A DNA stretch of 64,000 nt from Daphnia carinata (lineage: Eukaryota; Arthropoda; Branchiopoda; Diplostraca; Daphniidae): contig NC_081333.1 of the NCBI RefSeq assembly GCF_022539665.2, positions 744,001-808,000 of the forward strand, written 5' to 3'. Below are positions 48,116-57,858 of the stretch, one piece after another; positions within the stretch are counted from its first letter, which is position 1, and each line of letters starts with the position of its first letter. Made by a program: the position numbers and the translations under genes. The notes beneath the pieces were generated by a model. It did no database searches, was not told where the DNA came from, and worked only from the letters and a program-made list of their open reading frames with translations.

Positions 48116-50203
48116 TGGGCGCCTCTCACGACGAAGCCAACAGCACCATACACGAGGACATGGATGAAGAAGCTCCGAGTCCGGTGGCCAACACCATTCC
48201 GCGCGGACCGAGTCCTGAACCTAGAATTGAAGATTCCGAGTGCCATCGCAGCCAAAGTGCCATGTAATTCCAATTTATTATTTGGTTTGATATGATTTGA
48301 TTATTTTTTGTTTTAAACGCATTCATTTTAATGCAAACGTGTGTAGTTTCTTGCGCCATTGGAACCGCGGCGAAGGCAGCTCCTGCGCTCGAACCGATCT
48401 CACTTTCAAGCCTGTGCCCGATTCCAAGTTGGCCCGGCGAAGGGAAGAGCGATTGCGGCGGCAAGCTGAACGCGATCGGGACGAACGAGAGAAAGAAAAA
48501 GAGAGGGAAAGAGCTGCTGCCCATGCGGTAGGAGAAATTCATTGCGTCCCCGCACCTCGCGTCTTTCATAAACTGATTGAATTTTTCAAACAATTAGCGA
48601 AAAGCGGCAACGCCTGACAAGCGCGAAACGCCCAAGCCTTCAACGTCTGGAGCCGGACCAATCGAAACGATCACGTCTCCTGGATTCGATCGATTCGGAC
48701 CGCGTCCGTATCCCGATACCCCGGCCTTGCGTCAATTGAGGTATTTATACATTGATTTGAATTCAATCCTTCGTTTGGAATTGTTTCACACTTCTTTTTT
48801 TTTTTGTCCGTCTGCCATTTGATTAGTGAATACGCACGCCCGCATACTGGTTTCTCTCCGGGCGGAATGCAACGCAACGTTCCAGGCGGACTGGGACTCG
48901 GTCCTCCGGCCATGGACCCCATGTTGCATTATCAGCTCGCAAGTATGTACGGCGCTGGAGCCCGAGAACGACTCGAACTGGAGCTGGAGCGCGAGAAACG
49001 TGAACGTGAATTGCGGGAGCTCCGAGAACGCGAGATCTCAGATCGCTTCAAGGAAGAGATGCTGAAGAATGGAGCCGGCATGCCACCAGGCATGGGAATG
49101 CCCGGTGGCCCAGGTGGTCTCGGCCCGAGACTCTCTGGACCCCTCGATCCACACTGGCTTGAACTCCATCGCAGGTATATATTTGCGTCGAGAGATCAAC
49201 TATTGGGCATTTAGGCAGGGGCTAGTTCGAAACGTTTGATTTGAAAATGTTTCAAATTTCCAAAAAAAAATAAATAAATAAATAATTGAAATCAAATAGG
49301 TATGCTGGAATACCTGGCGGCCCGCCTCCTGGTGCAGGATTAGGTCCTCCTCCCGGTTTCGGTTTGTACCAATTGGGAGGTAATCCAGCTGGAGGCGGCG
49401 GACTGAACCCGATGGAACGCGAACGACTCGAGCGGCTCGGCCTGCAGCTGCCTAGCGGTATGGGAGGCTCGATGGGCGGACCTCCAGGACCTGGCAGCGG
49501 AGGTGGTGGCGGCGGCGGAGGAGGCGGCGGCGGTGGCGGCGGCGGCGGTGGTGGTGGAGGTGGACCAGGAGATCCGCGTTCCGAGGCTCAGGCGCGCGAC
49601 CATCAAGCAGCCGTGGATCGACTACAGGCCGAGCGGATCCATGCAGCAATGGCGGACCAACTTCGTCTTCAAATGGCTGGTCTTAACCCCGAACTCCACA
49701 CTCACGCTCACGCCCACACTCACAATCACCTACATCTCCATCCCTCAGGTCAAGATATGCCACCGCCGCCGGGATTCCCTCTGAACGCAGGCTACCCCAG
49801 ACCTCCGCCGGGAATGCTCCACCAAGACAGCGCGCTCGGACTGCATCCCGCCGCTGCTGCCGCCATGCTGGGTCGTCCCTACGACGAACAGTTTGCTCGG
49901 CAGTTTGCAGCTGAGCAGCAGCTCCAGCGGCAGATGATGGAGCAGCGGTTCCCTCACCCCGGTGCTCCACCCTCCGGCCCACCTTCTGGTCCTTCCCTAC
50001 ATCCCCATGCTCATCCCAATATTGTTGCTCAACACGAAGAGTACATTAGGTATAATAATTTTGGAACACGTGACGACGGCTTCTTCTGGTTCGGCCAGTT
50101 TCTTAATGAAATCTCATTGTCTCAATCCAGGCAACAGCAGCAACGTGAGAGAGAGATGAAGGTGCGAGCCATCGAAGAAGCTGCTCGTGGGGGTCGACCT
50201 TAG
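19295..50203 (+). CDS. Gug: Atrophin/Grunge (RERE-type) transcriptional corepressor
   Basis: Nuclear corepressor of the atrophin-2/RERE family, which links histone deacetylases and histone methylation to repressors and nuclear receptors. Exons: 19295-19781, 24632-24702, 27351-27385, 27533-27760, 28585-28738, 28958-29203, 29561-29659, 37228-37308, 41352-41493, 43860-43955, 44070-44185, 44292-44405, 44609-44758, 44879-45097, 45472-48263, 48347-48527, 48598-48740, 48827-49174, 49300-50049, 50131-50203. They give 2174 residues (2153 if 27604-27666 is spliced out), all in phase. Domains: BAH (~132-320, includes [15 protein letters not shown]), ELM2 (~312-380), SANT (~430-485, [20 protein letters not shown]), GATA-like finger (Cys540, 543, 562, 565), long low-complexity middle, then atrophin C-terminal signatures [10 protein letters not shown] and LSEYARPH, Arg/Glu repeats and a His-rich tract. 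BAH/ELM2 presence makes it RERE-like rather than short atrophin-1-like. The 35-base third exon is a microexon. Confidence 0.94.
19782..24631 (+). other. Atrophin intron 1, low complexity
   Basis: This 4.85-kb intron splits the BAH domain. It is dense in poly-T, poly-A and purine-rich tracts and short (GT)n/(CA)n runs (21364, 21506, 23310, 23510). No nested gene, RNA gene or transposon is supported. Confidence 0.6.
24703..27350 (+). other. Atrophin intron 2, low complexity with inverted GT/CA repeats
   Basis: This 2.65-kb intron leads to the 35-base microexon. It holds long T runs (one about 39 bases near 26713-26745) and the inverted (TG)n/(AC)n pair listed separately. No gene is seen. Confidence 0.6.
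25087..25149. repeat. Inverted (TG)n...(AC)n microsatellite pair
   Basis: A 21-base TG run (25087-25107) and a 16-base AC run (25134-25149) are separated by 26 bases, so an RNA copy could fold into a hairpin of about 8 dinucleotide steps. Confidence 0.7.
27604..27666 (+). other. Candidate in-frame short intron inside the BAH exon of atrophin
   Basis: Within exon 27533-27760 the segment 27604-27666 starts with GT, ends with TTGACAG, is 63 bases long (21 codons) and has no in-frame stop. Removing it brings the spacing between the LLVQDR and DPVIKGREL motifs to about that remembered for vertebrate RERE. It is either a true intron or a retained one. Confidence 0.5.
29660..37227 (+). other. Atrophin intron 7, 7.6 kb
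   Basis: The largest intron separates the start of the SANT domain (exon at 29561) from its core (exon at 37228). It holds many homopolymers, an inverted GT/CA pair (31181-31285), further GT/CA runs (34423-34446, 35430-35462) and (GAA)n/(AGG)n purine tracts around 36200. A comparatively GC-rich stretch at 34860-35230 ends in CCGCCAT and could be an internal promoter, but I see no first exon that proves it. Confidence 0.5.
31181..31285. repeat. Second inverted (GT)n...(AC)n microsatellite pair
   Basis: A 30-base GT run (31181-31210) and a 17-base AC run (31269-31285) face each other across 58 bases. The arrangement matches the pair at 25087-25149. Confidence 0.7.
37309..41351 (+). other. Atrophin intron 8, 4 kb
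   Basis: The intron interrupts the SANT domain. It contains a 33-base GT run (39796-39828), GA runs (39071-39093, 39607-39628), TTC/CTT triplets (40346-40375) and a TA run (41017-41031). Three of the ATGGCGG heptamers of this gene lie here (40754, 40832, 41085). No nested gene is supported. Confidence 0.55.
41494..43859 (+). other. Atrophin intron 9, 2.4 kb
   Basis: The intron lies between the SANT exon and the GATA-finger exon. It holds the alternating G/C run at 42026-42044, CT runs near 42228-42242 and 42416-42434, and several T runs. No gene is seen. Confidence 0.55.
42026..42044. repeat. (GC)n alternating purine-pyrimidine run
   Basis: Nineteen bases of strictly alternating G and C are followed directly by GGGCCCCG. 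This is a classical Z-DNA-forming pattern and is rare in the AT-rich surroundings. Confidence 0.75.
46539..46593 (+). repeat. First polyalanine tract of atrophin
   Basis: GCN codons encode a near-continuous alanine run after the motif IKQEMVDP, coded mostly by GCA/GCG with a few GCC, which argues against a recent pure-triplet expansion. Confidence 0.7.
46852..46941 (+). repeat. Polyglutamine tract of atrophin
   Basis: Thirty codons, mostly CAG and CAA mixed, encode a Gln-rich run interrupted by His, Ile and three Pro. Vertebrate atrophin-1 also carries a polyQ tract, the site of the DRPLA expansion in humans. CAA interruptions are known to stabilise such tracts. Confidence 0.85.
48061..48114 (+). 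repeat. Second polyalanine tract of atrophin
   Basis: Eighteen consecutive alanine codons begin with GCG and then run as nearly pure GCA. The uniform GCA block suggests slippage in this part. It follows a serine run. Confidence 0.85.
49499..49564 (+). repeat. Polyglycine tract of atrophin
   Basis: Twenty-two consecutive GGN codons lie between the two halves of the conserved C-terminal region. The DNA is strongly G-rich on the coding strand. Confidence 0.85.
50050..50130 (+). other. Stop-free 81-base last intron of atrophin
   Basis: The intron is GT-AG, 81 bases (27 codons) and has no stop in the coding frame. Splicing joins HEEYIR to [12 protein letters not shown], as expected for arthropod atrophins. 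Retention would insert an aromatic-rich segment without changing the C-terminus. Confidence 0.75.
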
Positions 50204-51260
50204 TTCGAGATCTTGAATGCCGATAATGAATAAATAAAATATTGTGGTTCTTATTCTCTCGCTTTTTCATCCCTTCAAAAAAAAAATTAAGAAACGATGG
50301 CTTTTAAAGCAAAACAAAAAAAAATTAATAATAATGTTTTTTTTTTAAACTGTTTTTTTTTTTTTTTTTTATATTTTCCCCTTTTTTTATTTTTTTTTTT
50401 TTTTTTTTTATTTTTTTATTTCTCAATTCCTTTGTGTACATACAACCCTAACAAGTTTTGCTATCGTTTGACATTTTAAAGTAGTAACTGGCAATGCTAT
50501 AAGAGAGGAGTCCCACTGGTGTTTGAGCACCAATCTCCCTTCTCTCTCCACATCTTGAAATTCTCGTGTTCTTGTACTATTGCGTGTGCAACTACAGTAA
50601 TAAATATGAAGAGATTTTCTCTTACGGTTTCAGGTTTAGTTCACTTCTTGTTCTATCCTGTTGCTAGACTTTATTTTCCATTGACCCAATGTCCATTCGA
50701 TATGTACTGTAATTATTACACATTTTTGGGTGCAGATAGTTTCAAATAATAATGTAGCAGCCATGTTTAGTAGTGCAGGAGTAATGACTTATTGGCAATA
50801 GTTTGAACTACAAGAATTGTTATTTATTTATATATATTTTTTTTAAATTTATTCTACGCGTGTTGTTTAGATGCACAAACCCACGCGATTCCTCAGCCAT
50901 AGAAAAGCCTATGTAGCAATATTGAGGGTGTATGGGATAAAACCCAGTAATTAATTAATCATCTAGTAATTGATGCATTCAAACAATTTCTTCTTGAAAA
51001 CTTCATGTAATGTTTATATGAATCTAATTTATTGGATAAGCTCTTTTGTCTTCAACAAGGCCTTATTACACTGATTACTATAACAGTTGTAAATATATTA
51101 TGAGTAACTGCTTACAAGTTTTGCACATCTAGATCAGAAACTTTATTGACTGTCTACATTTTCCTGCAACAAACATTTCATATAAGTTAGTAATATCTAC
51201 TGCACAGCTTTAACTGTGCAAACATTATAATTTATCAGTTTGGGTTTAAGCCGTTCATAT
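50204..51260. other. Convergent 3' region between atrophin and DJ-1
   Basis: AATAAA occurs at 50229-50234 and 50233-50238, 26-30 bases after the atrophin stop, and again at 50599-50604, so short and longer 3' UTRs are both possible. On the minus strand an AATAAA (plus 51142-51147) lies 114 bases beyond the DJ-1 stop. Long T runs fill 50340-50420. Confidence 0.5.
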
Positions 51261-52098
51261 TCACAATTTTAAAAGCATTTGATTGACCAGTGGGTCAGCT
51301 GCTTCTTTACCAGCAAGTTGCTCTACCAACGACAGAGCAAATTCAAATGCTGTGCCAGGCCCTTGGCTGGTTGTCACGTTACCTGAAGGCAGTTTATTAG
51401 CATTTTTTTAAGTAGCAGCGAAATTCAACTAAGTATTTACCATCTATCACAACTCGTTCATCATCAACATACTTATAATTATCAACCAGCCTCTCTTTCA
51501 TGCTAGGATAAGATGTTATTTGCTTGCCCAGGGCAATACTGTGAGATTTAAAGGCAATAGGAGCTGTAATGCATTAAAAAGAATCTCTTCACACATTGTG
51601 CTAGGGTATGCCAGTACAATTTTATTTATGATACCTGCGCAAATTGCTGCAACAATTTTCCCTCCATTTTCATGTTGCTTCAAGATTTGCCCAACTAAAG
51701 GGGCTTCACTAAGAAGTTCAGATCCTTTCAGGCCACCAGGAAGTATAACTGCATCATAAGGTGAGGTTGCATGAGCCTCTTCCAGACTCGTGTCTGGAAC
51801 AATAGACACCATCCGACTGCATTTAACAGTATCTTTTCCAGCAAGTCCAGCAACTGTTACATCAATCTGTAAATGAGAATGCTTTTTAGAATGTCATCAG
51901 TGTTTTGTATTCGTATGTCTAACCTACCCCACCCCGACGTAGAGTGTCAATTGTTATAACTGCTTCCATTTCTTCCGCTCCTATGCATTTCAATAATTGT
52001 GATAGAAGTAAATCCTAAAATCTATTTATGAGGAAGGAGAAAATAGGGTTGAAAAAAAACTTGCCCTCAGCTAGAATAATAAGTGCTCGTTTGCTCAT
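51261..52098 (-). CDS. PARK7: DJ-1/PARK7 family protein deglycase/chaperone
   Basis: Small cytosolic redox-sensing protein of the DJ-1/PfpI superfamily that protects cells from oxidative and carbonyl stress. Five exons in transcript order, 52065-52098, 51928-51980, 51635-51866, 51441-51563 and 51261-51382, give 187 residues, close to the usual 189. The conserved start is [17 protein letters not shown], with Glu17 at the place of human Glu18. The nucleophile elbow VAAICAG places Cys105 at the position of human Cys106, and [12 protein letters not shown] is the typical C-terminal motif. The family's His of the HPLAK segment is replaced by YPSMK. The first intron (51981-52064) has a GC donor (AGG|GCAAGT on the minus strand); the other three are GT-AG. 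Confidence 0.94.
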
Positions 52099-52637
52099 GG
52101 TACAATTAATAAATGCAAGAAAACTTAGCAACACGTTAAATTGCGTGTCAGACGAATCTAGATTCGTATGCTTCGTCTGAAAACAACAAAATAATTTCGT
52201 AGGAAACGGGATACCGCTGAGATTTCACTCCAACTTGTTCTTGCTGGCGCGCTGGTGCGTTCCGTTATCTAGCTAGCGCGCATATTTTAAATAGCTAGCG
52301 GGTGAATTTCGAGCTTCTTAACTTATCCATACATACGGTGAAAAAAGACGTTGCCGTCTTCCTAGTGTCTTAATTCTTTATGGTTTTGTTTGTTTTTATT
52401 TTGTCCTGTGCAACAAATGGCTCTTGTATTTCAAAATAATATTTATTTTGTTTTGGTGTAATGTGTAATTGAGCAGTGTACGTTATGAATCTTATGATTA
52501 CCTCCTTCATCAACCTCCCTCTCTCAACCTTTTCCCTTACCTGGCAACATATATCTTATATGAAACATTTACCCCCTACAAATCAACAGAATAATATCAT
52601 TGATCAAACTGATTATTAGGCACAGATGATTTACACA
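52099..52637. other. DJ-1 upstream region
   Basis: AT-rich sequence between the DJ-1 start codon and the first MITE copy. It includes a small inverted motif of TAGCTAGCG type at 52270-52305. No gene is seen. Confidence 0.5.
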
Positions 52638-52639
52638 TA

Positions 52640-53091
52640 TGGCAATCCGTTTTACCCAAAATAAAAATAAAAAATATTGGCCTTTTTTCTATTTTACTGC
52701 TATCGCCATCTACCGGTCATATTTCTATTTAATTCTCTACACACACTGACCGAAAAATTTTTAAGCCGGATTAGATAAGCCCGACTTTTCTCGGTCGGGC
52801 TTAAAAAACATTTCTGCAAAAACTGACACTCATCGGAATTGGTTAAAAATCATTGGGTATACTCAAAATTGAATGCTGATTCTGAAGATATTGCTATTTT
52901 TTCATTAAGGTCATTGTTTTAATATTTGAGAAAATGCTAGCGCGCTAGTACGCTACAGCGCTAGTGCGATGCGGCGGAAACATTCGCTGAGTATATATAG
53001 AAAATTAACTATAAATCTAGGTAGATGGCGATAGCAGTGAAACAGAAAAAAAGCCGATATATATATTTTTTTTGGGTTAAGCGGATTGCCA
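52640..53091. mobile_element. MITE-like element, 452-bp copy
   Basis: The ends are TGGCAATCCGTTTTACCC and its near-inverse GGGTTAAGCGGATTGCCA. The inner parts of both arms (CTATCGCCATCTACC and its complement) also match. The centre contains AAGCCCGAC motifs and the GCTAGCGCG module. TA precedes the left end. There is no transposase. Confidence 0.75.
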
Positions 53092-53094
53092 TTA

Positions 53095-53230
53095 TGGCAA
53101 TCCGTTTTACCCAAAAAAAAAAGAAAAATATCGGCCTTTTTTTCTATTTCACTGCTATCGCCATCTACCGGTGGGTAGCAGTAAAACAGAAAGTAAGGCA
53201 GATATTTTTATTTTTATTTTTTTTTTTTTT

Positions 53231-53261
<31 letters not shown>

Positions 53262-53275
53262 AAAACGGATTGCCA
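53095..53275. mobile_element. MITE-like element, 181-bp foldback copy
   Basis: Two arms, each with the 18-base end, an A/T- or G-rich tract, the GGCC(T/G)-type segment and CTATCGCCATC, face each other around ACCGGT. TA lies on both sides (53093-53094 and 53276-53277), the target duplication typical of Tc1/mariner-type insertions. A 20-base G run (53241-53260) sits just inside the right end. Confidence 0.8.
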
Positions 53276-55192
53276 TACATTGCATCAGACTTACCCATTC
53301 GCCAACCCAAGTGTGCATATGTCTTTCTTTGACAATTATTTACTTTGCTACTATGTTTGGTAAACTGCAATTATGCCCAATATTTTTGTCTTTGCATTTT
53401 AGATCTACTCTTAGATGATCTATACCTGATCCTTTGTTCTAAAGTGATCTGCTTTCACAGCTACATTTCTGTGTTCTTTTCCGTTGGTCTATGGTTCTGA
53501 ATTGAGGCAGGTATATCTATTATGCTATGTCACTAAGTACTATAGGGAAAAGAATAACTGAAGTTGATTGAGATCTATTCTGATTCTCCTGATATCCATC
53601 TCAACAGGTGTTTATTTGCTTTTCAACATCCATTTCATAGTGGTACATGTGGCTTTGATTAATATTACCATAAAGACTGCCGAAAATGGGTGTGGTACGG
53701 AAACCCAGAAATGGCATGAGTTCAACATCAAACATGGATTAGGTACTTTTCGGTTTTTTGTCTACCGAAAAAGTATTTTAAATGCTATTATTTTGCATTC
53801 ACAGAATTTTAGTGTGGGATAAGTCAAGTCTGGAAGTGTTACAGGATGGAAGAGTGAGCCTACAGCTGAAAAAACACTGAGAGTGCATTACCATTAAGGT
53901 ATGAGGTAAAGTAATAGAGTATGCACATTGTCTAATGAGAAGTACCATCTTGTGTAAATGAATCTTGTGTAACAGCAATCCTTTATAGTTCTGTCACAGC
54001 TAGAAGCCTCAAATAATTATGGTTCCCTTGCTAAAAGAACAGCTTGTCCTTTACATTCAGAGTATTGGTGAAGCTGGGTACTTAAATGGCCCTAAAGATG
54101 TTTCACTTCACTGGCATTGCAGCGATGAACATCATACATGGACTCTTTAGGTATGAAAGGAATTTTCTTGAAAAATTTTTGAATTTATGATGAAGCTTTT
54201 CTCCTCCTTTTTGCCAACCATGTCTAATCTACAAAAAAAAATTTATCCAATAGGAAAGGATTTTCAGCATACTGGGAACACAACTATCAGCAATGCAACA
54301 TTCTAGGGGTGTTATTTTATCCTTCAAGAGCCTTATACAATGATTTTCATCTACAATTTGTATGGCCTTTCCCGAGCTTCTGCCAGAAGTTGAATCTATG
54401 AGTCATGTAAGTCACATGAGCAACAATTGAGATGCTTAATGGTGTTGTTTTTCTTTTCTCAGTGTAGGTTAATAGTAACATTGGATCTGAAAAAATTCTT
54501 GGTTGGGGCATGACACTGAATAAATTGTAATGATTGGATGGATGACATGATATTTCTATATTTCATTCGGATTCCCGAGACGGTATTTGATATTAAAAAA
54601 ATTGAAGTGCATATCTGGGCTCCCTTCCTTTCCGTAGCCCCGTTTCCCCTTGACTCGTAATAAGCCCGTAGGGGGTCATGCCCCTACTGTACGGTATATA
54701 TAAAAACAACATATACCGAGGTTTGGAGGGCTCTGGCCGGAAAGGGGACGTGGGGTGCCGCTTCGTCCGATGATGTGTTCACGGAGGGCGACCTGGCTAC
54801 CCACAAATCCGAACTAAAGGTTAATCGCTCCTGTAAAAATGTTCCAAATCTTCAGCTCTTCTTCCGGCTTCTCTTAGCCAATCACCGGGTAATCTCCCCG
54901 GTGGGTCAACAAGGCAGTGTCTCCCCCTGCCTGGGTTGACGGCAACTTTTGAAAGGGCTATTGTGCCTTTTTAAAGTTGCAAAAATAATTGTAATGTGCA
55001 GAAAATTGTCAATAAAATTTTTTTTATAAAATTTTTTTGCAAAATTCGTTATTTTCATTGTCTGTATTCGCTATGTTCACACGTTACATTTTTTATATTT
55101 AGCTTGCTTAATTCACCTTTATTGTTTTTGTCACCTTTGATGGTAAGCATTGTTTCCATTGGTTTATCGTTTATCTGTAAGTATTATTTATT
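53276..55192 (+). repeat. Large repeat, copy A (left arm of inverted repeat)
   Basis: Its right part (53690-55192) is the reverse complement of copy B (55683-57205). Its left part (53278-54085) matches copy D (61402-62215) in reverse. It carries decayed exons of the same gene-like structure seen in copy B; the copy-A version has a one-base loss near 53822 and further stops. It also carries the 91-codon frame at 54664-54939. Confidence 0.75.
54664..54939 (+). other. Open frame in copy A shared with copy B
   Basis: A 91-codon stop-bounded frame without ATG contains the segments TEVWRALAGKGTWGAA and FTEGDLATHKSELKV. Copy B has the same frame, of identical length, at 55952-56227 on the minus strand. 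Copy C has an in-frame TAG and indels. It may be a terminal exon or a chance frame; I do not recognise the family. Confidence 0.4.
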
Positions 55193-55270
55193 ACACTCTT
55201 TGAATTCTTCAACTTAAATTCAAGGAACAATCTGGAAATTTTATGAAGTAATTTTGTATTTTGTTTTACT

Positions 55271-55334
55271 CGTATGGGAACCGATCCCCAGACATTCAGC
55301 GTGCAACGCCGAAGCTCTAACATTGAGCCACGAG
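55271..55334 (-). pseudogene. tRNA-like sequence, Ala(UGC)-like anticodon loop
   Basis: On the minus strand GTGGCTCAATGTTAGAGC resembles a tRNA D-arm (A box). It is followed by a TCGGC/GCTGA stem around loop GTTGCAC, with TGC at the anticodon place. The T-arm is degraded and no acceptor stem forms, so it is not a working tRNA gene. Confidence 0.6.
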
Positions 55335-55436
55335 ATATATTTCAATTCTTTATTATCGCATATCATATGTTATCGTCTAGGATGTTTATGCAGTCTTTCA
55401 CAACTATATGTTTATCTGTCTACTGCTTTCATAAGG

Positions 55437-55498
55437 TCCATAGCTCTGTGGTAGAGCCTTTAGCTGCGAAATCTGTTACCCAGGTTCAAACCTCAATA
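55437..55498 (+). pseudogene. tRNA-like sequence between the two inverted ones
   Basis: AGCTCTGTGGTAGAGCC matches an A box and GGTTCAAACCTC matches a B box at the right distance. The anticodon stem does not pair well. It lies in the spacer between repeat arms A and B. Confidence 0.45.
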
Positions 55499-55625
55499 GA
55501 TGTAAAAAAATGAAGCAGAATAAATGTAGAAGACAATATTGTAGTATTGCATTTCAGTTTTATTCTAAGTGTAAATGCAAGTCCGCAAGTGACTAGAAAA
55601 AAAACAACTTAAGATCACATGATTC

Positions 55626-55684
55626 ATGGCTCATTGGTAGAGCATTGGCGCGGTATGCCGAACATCGAGGGTTCGATCCCTGGA
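55626..55684 (+). pseudogene. tRNA-like sequence with intact A and B boxes
   Basis: GGCTCATTGGTAGAGCA and GGTTCGATCCC fit polymerase III A and B boxes, and TTGGC/GCCGA can form the anticodon stem. The loop lacks the invariant U33 and the acceptor stem does not pair. It is the outward partner of 55271-55334. Confidence 0.6.
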
Positions 55685-57205
55685 TAATAATTAAATGCTT
55701 ACAGATAAACGATAAACCAATGGAAACAATGCTTACCATCAAAAGTGGTATAAACTATAAAATTGAATTGAGCAAGCTAAATAAAAAAAAATATTGATAA
55801 AGGTGATAAATAAACACAGCGAACACAGACAATGAAAGAAACAAATTTTGCAAAAAATATTTTATAAAAACAATTTTATTGACAATTCTCTGCACATTAC
55901 AATTATTTTTGCAACTTTAAAAAGGCACAATAGCCCTTTCAAAAGTTGCCGTCAACCCAGGCAGGGGGAGACACTGCCTTGTTGACCCACCGGGGAGATT
56001 ACCCGGTGATTGGCTAAGAGAAGCCGGAAGAAGAGCTGAAGATTTGGAACATTTTTACAGGAGCGATTAACCTTTAGTTCGGATTTGTGGGCAGCCACGT
56101 CACCCTCCGTGAACACATCATCGGACGAAGCGGCACCCCACGTCCCCTTTCCGGCCAGAGCCCTCCAAACCTCGGTATATGTTGTTTTTATATATACCGT
56201 ACAGTAGGGGCATGACCCCCTACGGGCTTATTATGAGTCAAGGGGAAACGGGGCTTCAGAAAAGAAGGGAGCCCAGATATGCACTTCAATTTTTTAAATA
56301 TCAAATACCGTCTGGGGAATCCGAATTAAGTATAGCAATGTCATGTCATCCGTCCAATCAATACAATTTATTCAGTGTCTTGCCCCAACCAAGAATCTTT
56401 TCAGATCCAATGTTACTATTAACCTATATTGAGAAAAGAAAAACAACACCGTTAAACATATCAACTGTTGATCATGGAACTTACATGACTCATAGATTCA
56501 ACTTCTGGTGGAAGCTTGGGAAAGGACATACAAATTGCAGATTAACTTCATTGTATAAGGCTCTTGAATGATAAACTAGCACCTGTAGAATGTTGCATTG
56601 TTGATAGTTGTGTTCCCAGTACATGAAAATCCTTTCCTATTGGATAAAATTTTTTTTGGTAGATAAGACCTGGTTGGCAAAAGGAGGAGAAATTCTTCGT
56701 CATAAATTCAAAATTATTTGAAGAAAAATCCTTTCATACCTAAAGAGTCCATGTATGATGTTCATCTCTGCAATAGCAGCAAAATTAAAACATCTTTAGG
56801 GCCATTTAAGTACCCAGTTTCCCCAACACTCTGAACATAAAGGACAAGTTGTTCTTTAGACAGAGAAGCAGAATTATGTGAGGCTTCTAGCTGTGACAGA
56901 ACTATAAAGGATTGCTGTTGTACTGGATTCATTAACACAAGATGGTACTTCTCATTAGGCAATTTGCATTACTCTATTAATTTACCTCACACCTTACGGT
57001 AATGCACTCAGTGTTTTTTCATCTGTAGGCTCACTCTTCCATCCTGTAACACTTCCAGACTTGATTTGATCCCCCGTTAAAATCTGTGAATGCAAAATAA
57101 TAGCATTAAAAATACTTTTTCGATAGACAAAAAACCGAAAAGTACCTAATCCATGTTTCATGTTGAACTTGTGCCATTTCTGGGTTTCTGTACCACACCC
57201 ATTTT
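55683..57205 (-). repeat. Large repeat, copy B (right arm of inverted repeat)
   Basis: Reverse complement of 53690-55192. The spacer between the arms (55193-55682) holds three tRNA-like sequences. Copy B is the only copy whose 5' side continues into further plausible exons (to 57745). Confidence 0.75.
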
Positions 57206-57745
57206 CGGCCCAAATACGTTCCGACAATTGTTCAGTTCCTTCACTGCATGAGCTTATTACTAACGATTCTTTTAGTGCAGCACTAACAGAATTTAAATTT
57301 AACACACTGTCATGTGGTGGACTGAATAACTAAGCAATAAATAATTGTTTTTTAAAATTCTATACTTATTTTGAATTCTTATTTGAAAACTTTAGGTACC
57401 TGGCTGTGTTCGCCTAATGCCAACTCATCCTCACGTTCAGTTAGAGATGAGTTTTGAAAAACTCCTTCACTGTTTGGAAACTGTTCCGTTCCAATTTGTT
57501 CTTTTCTCCTAGCTGAGCTTGAAGACTCAAAATTTGAACTACAAAACACGAATGAATAAAAGCAAATAAATAGAATCATTACGTGTTAGGCCTACGATCC
57601 TTAGCTTTGTTATCTAATATTTTGTGTTGTTCCAATAACTGGGCCTGCAGCTTCATAATTTGATCTAATAAACAATAATTAATAATTGAAAACCAATATA
57701 ATAATGTTTATACTTACCATTTTTTTGTTTTATTATCTTATCCAT
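56762..57745 (-). pseudogene. Unrecognised multi-exon gene-like structure in copy B
   Basis: On the minus strand, candidate exons 57718-57745, 57583-57664, 57400-57538 and 57146-57329 join in phase at GT-AG sites. The predicted protein begins MDKIIKQKNDQIMKLQAQLL, a coiled-coil-like start, then turns Ser/Glu-rich and ends in GCGTETQKWHKFNMKHGL. The next exon is disturbed: where copy D has an acceptor TTTTAG, copy B has TTTTAAC, and use of the upstream CACAG gives an early stop. Downstream, 56762-56962 keeps an open segment (NEKYHLVLMNPVQQQSFIVL) also present in copy D. I do not recognise the family. It could be the source gene of the repeat or a captured, decaying host gene. Confidence 0.4.
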
Positions 57746-57858
57746 TTTTCAATTGTTCCTCCAGCCACGCGTTGTTCTCCAGCCACGCTACTCAATTAAC
57801 TGCTAATGGGATACAATTAACTCAAATTGCTTACATGCCTGTAATAACGAAACCGACT

